Virus record (IMG/VR): IMGVR_UViG_3300048554_000481
Location: 1-59,128 of that record
Length of the DNA stretch: 59,128 bases
DNA from: a virus
Strand: one strand, 5' to 3'
Part shown: one piece after another, positions 1 to 6,671 of the stretch
How positions within the stretch are numbered: position 1 is the first letter of the stretch
How the letters are laid out: each line of letters opens with the position of its first letter
The notes under the pieces: generated by a model
Database searches by the model: none
The model's input: the letters and a program-made list of their open reading frames with translations, nothing else
What the model was told of the DNA's origin: nothing
Made by a program: the position numbers and the translations under genes

Positions 1-530
1 CGGAAGTCATCGCAGAAGTCCTGTAGTTGGTCACCGCTTAGATAACGCACTAATTCATCAATTAAAATTTTATGTGGCATACTCGGACATTGTTCTCCAC
101 AGTACTCGTCTTGTAGATCATAAAAGCATTCAGCACTATCACCTACTGCTTCAGATCTCATAGGTCGTTTCATATAAAGATCAGGCTTATCTGGACCTTT
201 AGCAAAACCTGTTTCTGGATCAAAACCTGCACCTAAACTTGGATCTGCATTAGGATCGGCTTTTGCAAAACCTGTTTCTGGATCAAAACCTGCGCCTAAA
301 CTTGGATCCATTTCTGGCTTCGGAGGGAAAGTTCTATATGGACCACGATCTTTTAAGTCTCTTGTGTCTACATAATTTATTCCTTTTTTCATGTAATCAG
401 GTACTTGTTGACCAAGAGCTTTCTGCAGATCTATTTTACCCTTACCTCTGTCTTTAAACCGATCATAGTCTACATAACCGCCAGTTTCTTTTAACCCAGC
501 TAATTTTTTCATTCTATCTAAATCGCTCAT
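1..530 (-). CDS. Hypothetical phage protein, cut off by the left edge
   Basis: A reading frame opens at an ATG at 530 and runs without a stop to the window edge, so about 176 residues of the N-terminal part are visible. The start overlaps the stop of the next gene upstream (TAATG). The middle holds a tandem repeat of about 16 residues beginning DPSLGAGFDPETG, seen twice and mirrored in the DNA as 44-base copies. The last visible part is acidic and contains several cysteines (AECFYD, YCGEQC). I do not recognise a family; the repeat and charge fit a flexible virion or scaffold-type protein, which is a guess. Confidence 0.75.
   Translation of the reverse strand, partial: MSDLDRMKKLAGLKETGGYVDYDRFKDRGKGKIDLQKALGQQVPDYMKKGINYVDTRDLKDRGPYRTFPPKPEMDPSLGAGFDPETGFAKADPNADPSLGAGFDPETGFAKGPDKPDLYMKRPMRSEAVGDSAECFYDLQDEYCGEQCPSMPHKILIDELVRYLSGDQLQDFCDDF
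202..308 (-). repeat. Tandem 44-bp direct repeat inside a coding region
   Basis: Two nearly identical copies at about 202-245 and 265-308 lie 63 bases apart, which is exactly 21 codons, so the duplication keeps the reading frame of the cut-off gene and gives a repeated DPSLGAGFDPETGFAK unit. Only one or two bases differ between copies. Confidence 0.8.
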
Positions 531-1060
531 TATTCAATTCCTAAATCTTGTTTGTCTGGATTCATCTCATTATCATAATCTGAATCGTATGCACCCTCCA
601 CTTCACTCATGTCAATGTCCATACCGTTAATTGTAATTTTATTAGAATCGAATTCATTAACAAACTGTCTTGGCATTTCGATAGTCACTAACCAAATTGG
701 CTTCTTTAAACGTTTTGGTTTGCGTTTACCATTTTCATCTTCTGGCATTAAATCATCAGGACTGGTAATTTTTATAGGTTCTATGAATGTATCTTTACCA
801 TAGAATACTCTGGCACCATGTTTGATCAACCGCATTGCGGCATCAGGGTCTGGCATTAGTTTGTATGGATACATCAGTGTTACTGTTACCCAATATTTTG
901 TAACTTCTGGTCCGGCAATTACTTCGCCATATTCCCAATTCTTGTAACTGTATATGTTGAGATTATCCAATACTTCTTCAAAATCAATCAGCACATTCAA
1001 GTCACTGCTTGAGTCAACTAGATTATCCAGTGTGTCTTTTAATTCTTCGATCTCTTTCAT
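530..1060 (-). CDS. Conserved-looking acidic phage protein, unknown function
   Basis: A 176-residue soluble protein with no membrane segment or signal peptide. The N-terminal 35 residues are likely helical and acidic; the centre holds an aromatic, beta-rich stretch (YWVTVTLMYPYKLMPDP) and the tail is very acidic (YDSDYDNEMNPD). It is coupled to the following gene by TAATG, and a TAAATA late-type motif lies just upstream (1066-1073), so it is probably late and possibly linked to virion assembly. No family was recognised. Confidence 0.7.
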   Translation of the reverse strand: MKEIEELKDTLDNLVDSSSDLNVLIDFEEVLDNLNIYSYKNWEYGEVIAGPEVTKYWVTVTLMYPYKLMPDPDAAMRLIKHGARVFYGKDTFIEPIKITSPDDLMPEDENGKRKPKRLKKPIWLVTIEMPRQFVNEFDSNKITINGMDIDMSEVEGAYDSDYDNEMNPDKQDLGIE

Positions 1061-1065
1061 GCTAG

Positions 1066-1073
1066 TATTTAGT
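1066..1073 (-). promoter_or_regulatory. T4-type late promoter motif
   Basis: Reads ACTAAATA on the minus strand, six bases before the ATG at 1060. It belongs to the (N)ATAAATA family found directly ahead of many genes in this window. Confidence 0.4.
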
Positions 1074-1140
1074 CCTTTCCGATAAGTACTTATGTAGACA
1101 ACGTTGGGCTCGCAGACAACTTAATGGAGTTTACAACCGA

Positions 1141-1863
1141 ATGGCAAAAAGAGCAAGACAAAACAAACCGAAAGGTTCATTTAACGAGATGGTGATTGAA
1201 CTGCAAGATTATCGCAGAAAGAAACTACAAATAATCCCTCGAAACGTGCATCAAGAAGATTATCTTGAAATGCTACAAGATCCCAGCAGACATGTAATAT
1301 TTGCAACCGGCCCAGCTGGTACAGGTAAAACTATGATGGCTGTTCAAATGGGTATCAGAAGTTTAGAGGAAGGTACTGTAGACCGTATCGTAATTACAAG
1401 ACCCGCGGTGAGCGTTGACGAACAACATGGTTTCTTACCCGGTGACCTCAAAGCTAAAATGGCTCCCTGGACACAACCAATATTTGACTTCTTAGAAGAA
1501 CACTATAAACCCAAACAAGTGGAACAAATGATTATTGACAAAACTATTGAAATCAGCCCACTTGCATATATGAGAGGTAGAACATTTAAAAAATCTTGGA
1601 TAATTGCAGATGAAATGCAAAATGCAACACAAGAGCAAACTAAAATGTTACTTACTCGTATTGGCGAAGGTAGTAAAATAGTTGCTACAGGAGACCTTGC
1701 TCAACATGATAGGGGGTATGATAATAACGGGCTAAAAGATTTTTTAGCTAAATTCGCAAATACAGAATACAATACAATAGGACATGTACACTTTAACAAA
1801 AAGGATGTCGAAAGACACCCTGTTGTTATTGATGTATTAAAAATCTACGACGAAGCTAGTTAA
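1141..1863 (+). CDS. phoH: PhoH-like ATPase
   Basis: 240 residues. Walker A GPAGTGKT lies at about residues 57-64 and the Walker B region IADEMQNAT at about 155-163, followed by the sensor-like stretch KIVATGDLAQ; this order and the length match the PhoH P-loop domain (superfamily 1 helicase-like fold). PhoH proteins are cytoplasmic ATPases, common in marine phages and often linked to phosphate stress, though their reaction during infection is not settled. It is a lone plus-strand gene, divergent from the gene ending at 530. A GGAG motif sits 12 bases before the ATG. Its 3' end overlaps the convergent HAD gene by a few bases. Confidence 0.93.
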   Translation: MAKRARQNKPKGSFNEMVIELQDYRRKKLQIIPRNVHQEDYLEMLQDPSRHVIFATGPAGTGKTMMAVQMGIRSLEEGTVDRIVITRPAVSVDEQHGFLPGDLKAKMAPWTQPIFDFLEEHYKPKQVEQMIIDKTIEISPLAYMRGRTFKKSWIIADEMQNATQEQTKMLLTRIGEGSKIVATGDLAQHDRGYDNNGLKDFLAKFANTEYNTIGHVHFNKKDVERHPVVIDVLKIYDEAS

Positions 1864-2431
1864 CGTAATTAACTAATTGAGCCCAGTTGTCTACAACTTT
1901 AACTCTAGCATCGTCAAAATAAGCGTTATGTTGATGCCTTAGCATTATAGCGTTTAATCCGAGATCAGCGCCAAGCTGTGCATTTTCAGGCTTGTCCTCG
2001 ATCCAATACAAATTACTATCTTTGTAAGGTAACAAAGATTGGTCCTTGTCTGCACCCGTATCGATACATTCCACAAACTCAAAAGTACTAGTAGGAAACA
2101 AGTTTGCTAAATTCATTTCTCGCATTTTCTTAGCATAAACATCTTCACTTAAACTGGTAACAGCACCAAACGTATAACCTTTAGCACTAAGTTGTTCCAT
2201 GCCATATACTGCATCTTTGTGTGGACCTAAAAAACCAATCCAAGCACTTTCGTTAAACTCTCTGATTAGTTCTTTAACTTTGGGTTTTTTCATTCCAAAC
2301 CGTTGAGCCATTTCATAACCAAATTCATTTGGATCAGGTTTAAATCCTTTTGTTCCCATCCATTCAATGAATTTGCTTTCCCAATCAAGGAGCACGCCAT
2401 CACAGTCTGTTAGTATTATATTCTTATTCAT
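1856..2431 (-). CDS. HAD-superfamily hydrolase
   Basis: 191 residues. The N-terminus carries the HAD motif I TDCDGVLLDWE (residues 8-18), with the nucleophile Asp followed by Asp two residues on. A threonine/serine motif (AVTSLSED) lies near the middle, and motif III/IV IEDKPENA sits near residue 142, which fits a small phosphatase of the 5'-nucleotidase or phage HAD type. The substrate cannot be read from sequence. It sits behind the sigma70-like promoter at 2463-2491, so probably early, and is convergent with phoH. Confidence 0.75.
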   Translation of the reverse strand: MNKNIILTDCDGVLLDWESKFIEWMGTKGFKPDPNEFGYEMAQRFGMKKPKVKELIREFNESAWIGFLGPHKDAVYGMEQLSAKGYTFGAVTSLSEDVYAKKMREMNLANLFPTSTFEFVECIDTGADKDQSLLPYKDSNLYWIEDKPENAQLGADLGLNAIMLRHQHNAYFDDARVKVVDNWAQLVNYVN

Positions 2432-2462
2432 AGTTTACTTTCTTTTCTTAACTTATACTAGT

Positions 2463-2491
2463 ACTATACTATAAGATGTCTTACTTGTCAA
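2463..2491 (-). promoter_or_regulatory. Early sigma70-type promoter
   Basis: TTGACA, 17 bases, TATAGT on the minus strand, upstream of the HAD gene. The spacer contains AAGACATCTT, part of a palindromic spacer shared by several early promoters here. Confidence 0.75.
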
Positions 2492-2882
2492 GCATTAATT
2501 TCCAATTAGACGGTTCTTTTTCAATGTCTATTTTGGTTACTAGTATCTTTCTTATTTCTTTTAATTGAGCTTCTATCTCTGCAATCCGTTTAGATATAGA
2601 TTGTTTTTTCTTTAAATCCTCACAATTATATGTGGGAGGATTTGTCTGAACCACTGTACCTGGTTTTACATTGGGAGAACAGTTTGGTTCTTTGGGCTCT
2701 ACTACTTTGAAGCATTCTTCTGCACCAATGCCTTTTAAGCATAGATCATATGGCATAGCTAGAATATCACAACGACAAGGAACCTTTGTGCCTTCGGGCC
2801 AAGGTAATTCCAATGGATCCTCATGGGCTTGTGCTGATCCCACAACAAATAATAGCATTAACACTGAAAATAATTTAAGCAT
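2481..2882 (-). CDS. Secreted cysteine-rich protein with coiled-coil tail
   Basis: 133 residues from the ATG at 2882, chosen because GGAG lies 6 bases upstream. The first 20 residues (MLKLFSVLMLLFVVGSAQAH) form a typical signal peptide with an AQA cleavage site. The mature part has paired cysteines (CRCDI, LCLKG, EECFK, NCSP, NCEDL), and then a predicted coiled coil from about residue 95 (SISKRIAEIEAQLKEI). The product is probably periplasmic and disulphide-bonded. The family is not recognised. Confidence 0.65.
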   Translation of the reverse strand: MLKLFSVLMLLFVVGSAQAHEDPLELPWPEGTKVPCRCDILAMPYDLCLKGIGAEECFKVVEPKEPNCSPNVKPGTVVQTNPPTYNCEDLKKKQSISKRIAEIEAQLKEIRKILVTKIDIEKEPSNWKLMLDK

Positions 2883-2895
2883 TTTACTCTCCAAT

Positions 2896-3084
2896 TTAAT
2901 GTAAATTTTTAATTGTTTCTTTACTACTGTTTTTATTAGTGTAATTGTTTAGTTGTCTTAACAAAGATGCAACAACACCGCTCCAATAGTTGTCGCCCCA
3001 ACTGCCAGATTCACATCTGTCTCTAGCAGTCATTGCACTATCAATGCGTTTTTCCATTAGTTCAACTGGATGCATGTTGTCCAT
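2896..3084 (-). CDS. Small hypothetical protein
   Basis: About 59-62 residues; the start may be the ATG at 3084 or the one at 3075, the latter with AGGA at good spacing. It overlaps the end of the upstream gene, so it is probably translated by coupling. One SGSWGDNYWSG stretch is rich in aromatic residues. No function can be assigned. Confidence 0.55.
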   Translation of the reverse strand: MDNMHPVELMEKRIDSAMTARDRCESGSWGDNYWSGVVASLLRQLNNYTNKNSSKETIKNLH

Positions 3085-3316
3085 CCTGTTGCATTTTGTA
3101 ACAGTTATTAATTAACTGCTTTTCATCATCGTTGAAATCTCGTTCCCAACGAGTACCAAATAGTGCATCTAAATCACTGAGCTTGTCAGCTAGACGCATC
3201 AGGCGAACAGCCATGTCATGGTCTTCTTTTATTTTATAAGTTAGGCTCATCATAAACTCAGCTAACGAAGTAGCTTTGTGTTGCTGATCAGTAATTTCAA
3301 AAAAGTTCATAGCCAT
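3062..3316 (-). CDS. Small helical hypothetical protein
   Basis: 84 residues from the ATG at 3316, preceded by CAGGAG. It is mostly helical (LAEFMMSLTYKIKEDHDMAVRLMRLADKLSDLD), soluble, with no motif I recognise. It lies directly behind the early promoter at 3348-3376. Confidence 0.65.
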   Translation of the reverse strand: MAMNFFEITDQQHKATSLAEFMMSLTYKIKEDHDMAVRLMRLADKLSDLDALFGTRWERDFNDDEKQLINNCYKMQQDGQHASS

Positions 3317-3347
3317 TGGCAACTCCTGTTGTTTAATGTTAAGTGTT

Positions 3348-3376
3348 ATAGTAACATAAGATATCTTACTTGTCAA
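3348..3376 (-). promoter_or_regulatory. Early sigma70-type promoter
   Basis: TTGACA, 17 bases, TACTAT on the minus strand. The spacer holds the perfect palindrome AAGATATCTT. It lies inside the 3' end of the small upstream gene. Confidence 0.7.
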
Positions 3377-3536
3377 CCTTTTTATCTATTATAGTTAACA
3401 CATATCTTAATTCACTAATTAGACGCAAGTACCATTCTTTATCCATTTTGTCATGGGCCTTGCGTCTATCTTCAATTAGTTGTTTAATCCTAATTTCAAT
3501 ATACTCACGAGTGTCTGGTTTACGACCTCTTCTCAT
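3366..3536 (-). CDS. Small basic hypothetical protein
   Basis: 56 residues starting MRRGRKPDTREY. The ATG overlaps the stop of the upstream gene as TAATG and the stop lies within the promoter of the next gene. Highly charged and helical, with a basic N-terminus that could bind nucleic acid. Function unknown. Confidence 0.55.
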   Translation of the reverse strand: MRRGRKPDTREYIEIRIKQLIEDRRKAHDKMDKEWYLRLISELRYVLTIIDKKVDK

Positions 3537-3742
3537 TAGTGAATAGTTGCTGAGTCTTCAGTGATATTCATACCATATACTTGAGATAGTATTTGTACGA
3601 TTTCTTCAGGAACAAAACCAAGTTCATTTTCGTCTGCTCCCTCTGGCATATACATGCCTTTTAATTCGCCTTTAGAACTTATAATTAATCCAAAATCTGT
3701 ATCGTCCAGGCTGTCTTCGAAACTTACTTTTTTCTTAGTCAT
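3536..3742 (-). CDS. Small acidic hypothetical protein
   Basis: 68 residues. Basic first five residues, then an acidic body with a beta-rich FGLIISSKGELKGMYMP segment and a helical end (EEIVQILSQVYG). Coupled by TAATG to the following gene. No recognised domain. Confidence 0.6.
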   Translation of the reverse strand: MTKKKVSFEDSLDDTDFGLIISSKGELKGMYMPEGADENELGFVPEEIVQILSQVYGMNITEDSATIH

Positions 3743-3746
3743 TTGA

Positions 3747-4019
3747 TTAACCTTTCTTATTTGGGATTAAATCACTCCATTTTATTAATTTAGATTTTTT
3801 TACACTACTGCGTTTTGTGATGTCGTCCCATGTTAGATAACCATGTTGCACCATCAGATCCAACATGCAATATACGTCTCCTGCTTCTTCAAGCAGTTTG
3901 GCATTCCATTCATCATCAACTTGGGCCTTGCGTAGTATCTTCATGCAAACCTGTACAAGTTCGCCACATTCCTCTGCGGTTATGGCGAACAACTGTTGAT
4001 GGGTATCAAGCGTCTTCAT
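3747..4019 (-). CDS. MazG-like nucleotide pyrophosphohydrolase
   Basis: 90 residues, the size of one MazG/all-alpha NTP pyrophosphatase domain. The metal-binding pattern is visible as AEECGELVQ (residues 15-23) and, about 28 residues on, LLEEAGDVYCMLD (43-55), matching the ExxE...ExxD arrangement. MazG-type enzymes hydrolyse NTPs or dNTPs to monophosphates, and phage versions have been proposed to adjust nucleotide or ppGpp pools. A second, larger MazG-like protein is encoded at 19456-19863. Confidence 0.75.
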   Translation of the reverse strand: MKTLDTHQQLFAITAEECGELVQVCMKILRKAQVDDEWNAKLLEEAGDVYCMLDLMVQHGYLTWDDITKRSSVKKSKLIKWSDLIPNKKG

Positions 4020-4025
4020 AATTAC

Positions 4026-4319
4026 TTATGCCGCCACTTTGCCAATTATCATACTAGCCGGAACTCTGGTAACCGTTCTACCAAATGGTGTAGCACCTGT
4101 GTCCTGAACCTCTACAGTCTTTTGATTCATCTTAACAATAGTACCAACACGAACAACTCCACGTGATTCCCATTCAACGGTATCGCCTTTTTTAAGACCA
4201 CGTTTTGCTTTAGCACCGATATAATTCATTTGCAATTTCCAAACATTTGCCAACTCGTTCAAATCAGCTTGATTATCAATATCTCGCATTGCGGCGATTG
4301 CAGTTTCAAGTTTTGTCAT
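4026..4319 (-). CDS. Hypothetical protein with KOW/SH3-like region
   Basis: 97 residues. The N-terminal third is helical; the second half (LKKGDTVEWESRGVVRVGTI...KTVEVQDTG) is a short beta-barrel-like pattern resembling KOW/SH3-type folds that bind nucleic acid. The resemblance is by eye only. SD-like GGAG precedes the ATG. It stands within a run of early small genes. Confidence 0.6.
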   Translation of the reverse strand: MTKLETAIAAMRDIDNQADLNELANVWKLQMNYIGAKAKRGLKKGDTVEWESRGVVRVGTIVKMNQKTVEVQDTGATPFGRTVTRVPASMIIGKVAA

Positions 4320-4328
4320 ATCAGTCTC

Positions 4329-4535
4329 CTAATTGATTATTTTTTGACTTACTATATCCCAACTCACTTCTTTGGGGGTTCTCTGTGCATGTTGCACAAT
4401 TCTCATCAACAGTTTCATATCCACGGTGGGATGCATACTGTGTATAATTTCTAATTCCTTCGCTCCATATTTGCGATTATTATGGGCGGCTGTCCAAACA
4501 AATTCTGTAATTATATCTGACAGACTTTTAGTCAT
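4329..4535 (-). CDS. Small hypothetical protein
   Basis: 68 residues, helical, with two charged amphipathic segments and no membrane region. It overlaps the following membrane-peptide gene by 4 bases (ATGA). Function unknown. Confidence 0.55.
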   Translation of the reverse strand: MTKSLSDIITEFVWTAAHNNRKYGAKELEIIHSMHPTVDMKLLMRIVQHAQRTPKEVSWDIVSQKIIN

Positions 4536-4657
4536 TGACCTAATCCTGGAATAAACAAATAAACAATAAAATTAAGTGCAAGTGTCGCTCCAAATATAAT
4601 TACCATTCCGAATATTAGTAATACAACTTCTGGGTCGACACCATTGGGCAGTTTCAT
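4532..4657 (-). CDS. Single-span membrane peptide
   Basis: 41 residues from the ATG at 4657, which overlaps the stop of the preceding gene (TAATG). Residues 12-35 (VVLLIFGMVIIFGATLALNF) form one or two tightly packed membrane segments. Possibly a holin-like or membrane-modifying peptide; not recognised. Confidence 0.5.
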   Translation of the reverse strand: MKLPNGVDPEVVLLIFGMVIIFGATLALNFIVYLFIPGLGQ

Positions 4658-4821
4658 TAGTCTGGATCCGATATTGCAGGTAGTGCCCATACCATAAGTG
4701 CGGCGCCCAATGCACCAAAAATAAATGTTAAGTGCCAAGCATTACCTTCGTGTCCTGTAGGGCCGTCAATCGCTCCTACTGCCAAAACCAAACAAACAAG
4801 TCCTAAACAAAATCTAAGCAT
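4657..4821 (-). CDS. Small two-span membrane protein
   Basis: 54 residues from the ATG at 4821, chosen for the GGAG seven bases ahead. Two hydrophobic stretches (residues 2-18 and 31-47) are separated by a polar DGPTGHEGNAW loop. Coupled on both sides with small genes. Function unknown. Confidence 0.55.
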   Translation of the reverse strand: MLRFCLGLVCLVLAVGAIDGPTGHEGNAWHLTFIFGALGAALMVWALPAISDPD

Positions 4822-5026
4822 AATCACTCCAATAATCATTCCACATTTCACCAACACCTTCTTCGATAGTGTCAGTATCCAAGTAGCCAATTAAATTTTC
4901 TCTTTTGAAGATATTAACTGCTTCGCTCATTGCTTCCGAAATATATTCACATTCGCCAATTATGCTAGAGACCTCGTCCCAACATTTTTCTTCTAAATCC
5001 AACATCATATTTTTAACTGCACCCAT
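4814..5026 (-). CDS. Small acidic hypothetical protein
   Basis: 70 residues, strongly acidic, with aromatic residues at the C-terminus (EMWNDYWSDYA) and two cysteines (KCWDE, GECEY). Acidic small proteins of this kind are frequent among phage host-takeover genes, but nothing here identifies a target. Confidence 0.55.
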   Translation of the reverse strand: MGAVKNMMLDLEEKCWDEVSSIIGECEYISEAMSEAVNIFKRENLIGYLDTDTIEEGVGEMWNDYWSDYA

Positions 5027-5040
5027 GTGCTCTACTCCTC

Positions 5041-5241
5041 TTATTTGTAAACTTCAACGCTGACGAACCAGTATGGATCTGCAGGTATAACCCAATCCAT
5101 ATTCTTAAATGTTTCTCGTTCATCTATTAAAGTTGGACCACTTACATAAACATCTGCACTTGGATCTCCGCCTGTACGCATATCAACGAACTCTTGTGCT
5201 TCTGCTTGTGTTGCAAACTGGTAGTTGTTTTTAGTATGCAT
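5041..5241 (-). CDS. Small hypothetical protein behind an early promoter
   Basis: 66 residues beginning MHTKNNYQFATQAEAQEFVD, with a beta-rich C-terminal half (PYWFVSVEVYK). AAGGA sits ahead of the ATG and a near-consensus sigma70-like promoter lies at 5272-5300. Unknown family. Confidence 0.6.
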   Translation of the reverse strand: MHTKNNYQFATQAEAQEFVDMRTGGDPSADVYVSGPTLIDERETFKNMDWVIPADPYWFVSVEVYK

Positions 5242-5271
5242 TGTCTGTCCTTTTTGTTAACTTATACATAT

Positions 5272-5300
5272 ACTATAACACCAAGACGTCATACTGTCAA
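5272..5300 (-). promoter_or_regulatory. Strong early sigma70-type promoter
   Basis: TTGACA, 17 bases, TATAGT on the minus strand with spacer GTATGACGTCTTGGTGT. Nearly identical promoter blocks occur at 5773, 9064, 33099, 53776 and 54085. Confidence 0.8.
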
Positions 5301-5306
5301 CCTTTT

Positions 5307-5399
5307 TTAGAATATTAAAATCAGTACAACAACTGGTGTGATACCTAACATACCAATTATTGCACAATGTATTGTTCTCCACAAAGCTACCTGATTCAT
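5307..5399 (-). CDS. Membrane micropeptide
   Basis: 30 residues (MNQVALWRTIHCAIIGMLGI then TPVVVLILIF). The ATG lies one base after the stop of the upstream gene, so expression by reinitiation is likely. The C-terminal two thirds are one hydrophobic span. Too short for homology by eye; called from position, start context and composition. Confidence 0.4.
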   Translation of the reverse strand: MNQVALWRTIHCAIIGMLGITPVVVLILIF

Positions 5400-5400
5400 G

Positions 5401-5739
5401 TTACACCAAGTAGTGTGGGCCAGTCCAAGCAACACTGAACTCTTCAAAAATGTTGCCTCGAGCTTTGTTAGTAGCTGGAGCATTAAAACCAGCGGCTTTT
5501 AAGATATCACCTTTTTTAAACTTAGGACCATCTTCTTTAACAATAAAGCCCCAAACACCGCCGCCTCGGACCAGTTTGATGTACTTCTTGCCTTCTCTAA
5601 CTTCAAAGCTATCTTCAAAATTAGCAAGCTCATTAGCAAAGTAGCTACCTGCTTCTGGTTCACCACGTCCGCCAGCAGTTGCAAATTTAACATAGTCTGC
5701 TTTGGCTTTTTGAATCAATGTGTCTATCTGTGTCTGCAT
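5401..5739 (-). CDS. Conserved-looking soluble phage protein
   Basis: 112 residues. A helical N-terminus (MQTQIDTLIQKAKADYVKFA) is followed by a glycine-rich stretch (GGRGEPEAGSYF) and a beta-rich region around residues 50-75 (KYIKLVRGGGVWGFIVKEDG). AAAGGAG precedes the start and an early promoter lies at 5773-5801. Function unknown. Confidence 0.65.
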   Translation of the reverse strand: MQTQIDTLIQKAKADYVKFATAGGRGEPEAGSYFANELANFEDSFEVREGKKYIKLVRGGGVWGFIVKEDGPKFKKGDILKAAGFNAPATNKARGNIFEEFSVAWTGPHYLV

Positions 5740-5772
5740 TTTTAACTCCTTTGTTTCTCACTTTATATATAC

Positions 5773-5801
5773 ATATTAGCACCAAGACGTCATACTGTCA
5801 A
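5773..5801 (-). promoter_or_regulatory. Early sigma70-type promoter
   Basis: TTGACA, 17 bases, TAATAT on the minus strand; the spacer GTATGACGTCTTGGTGC repeats that of 5272-5300 almost exactly. Confidence 0.75.
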
Positions 5802-5950
5802 CCTTTTTCTGCATCTTTTTTGTCTTTTTTTGTGGTTAATCTGCTACAAAATAACACACCATGAACTCTTACCAAAAGCTAATTTTCAGCGATTTCTTGT
5901 AAATAACTTTACGGGTGTACTACATCCGTATACAAAAGGAGATTATACAA

Positions 5951-6180
5951 TGGATATAATCAACAAAGTAAAAGGATGGGCCGGTGCTTTAGCTGAAGTA
6001 GGACTAAGTATCGCCGCTCTTATGATCGTAGTAGAAGTACTAGGACTGGGCAACATACCATTCTTTCCAGAAGTGAGTGTCGTAAGTAACGTGAGCGGTA
6101 TGCTCTCAACACTTGGCGCTGAAGGCCTAATGGGCTTGATTGCTATCTGGGTGCTATACGCAATATGGCAAAGAAAGTAA
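5951..6180 (+). CDS. Small two-span membrane protein, possibly holin-like
   Basis: 76 residues from the ATG at 5951, with AAAGGAG 10 bases upstream; an upstream in-frame extension lacks a ribosome site. Two hydrophobic segments (residues 17-31 and 57-72) flank a polar loop with short charged ends (C-terminus WQRK). The topology fits small class II holins, but many phage membrane proteins look alike. It is followed by a hairpin with a T-run at 6193-6230. Confidence 0.6.
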
Positions 6181-6192
6181 TCTAAGGACAAT

Positions 6193-6230
6193 AGGTTGAA
6201 AACCACGCTAGGAAATCAGCCAACCTTTTT
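6193..6230 (+). terminator. Probable rho-independent terminator
   Basis: AGGTTG at 6193-6198 pairs with CAACCT at 6221-6226 and is followed by TTTTTGTT. It closes the plus-strand gene and overlaps the end of the convergent HNH gene. Confidence 0.45.
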
Positions 6231-6671
6231 GTTACTCTTAAAATCCCCCTCAATATAAGTTTTAGCCATATGACACAATACACACAATGTATTGATGTTG
6301 TCTTGTGTGTCTTTGCCACCTTGACTCTTCAAGTGAATATGGTCACCATGCATAACACCTCGCATAGCTCTGTTTCTAATAAACGGATCCTCTACATCAC
6401 CAAATCGCACTTCATCTTTGCGTGGATCATATCCGCATTTACTACAACACCAACCTCTGTAAAATGTGTGCGGACGTTCGGGCTTGCCCATTCCTCCATA
6501 TTCACTACATTCTAATTGGTGTTCTCTACACAATACATTACTGCCCGGGCCGTCAAATACACTTAGCTCGTTGCAACAATCTTCAAGCATACACTGTGGA
6601 GCTCTGCGGTATTGCTCCTTTAATACCGCATTGCTCTTTAGTTTATCCTTATTGGGATCTCTTAGTTTCAT
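6216..6671 (-). CDS. HNH endonuclease
   Basis: 151 residues from the ATG at 6671, which overlaps the stop of the upstream gene (ATGA). The C-terminal region holds an HNH core: GDHIHLKSQGGKDTQDNIN followed by TLCVLCHMAKT (about residues 108-137), with Cys pairs (CSKCGYD, CVLC) that would form the structural zinc site. HNH enzymes cut DNA using a beta-beta-alpha metal fold; phage versions act in packaging, homing or host DNA degradation. Its coupling to the DGQH-motif gene suggests a shared task. Confidence 0.8.
   Translation of the reverse strand: MKLRDPNKDKLKSNAVLKEQYRRAPQCMLEDCCNELSVFDGPGSNVLCREHQLECSEYGGMGKPERPHTFYRGWCCSKCGYDPRKDEVRFGDVEDPFIRNRAMRGVMHGDHIHLKSQGGKDTQDNINTLCVLCHMAKTYIEGDFKSNKKVG

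Noticed and set aside
202-308. CRISPR-like repeat
   Set aside because: Only two 44-bp copies with a 19-bp gap that keep a reading frame; they are a protein-level duplication.
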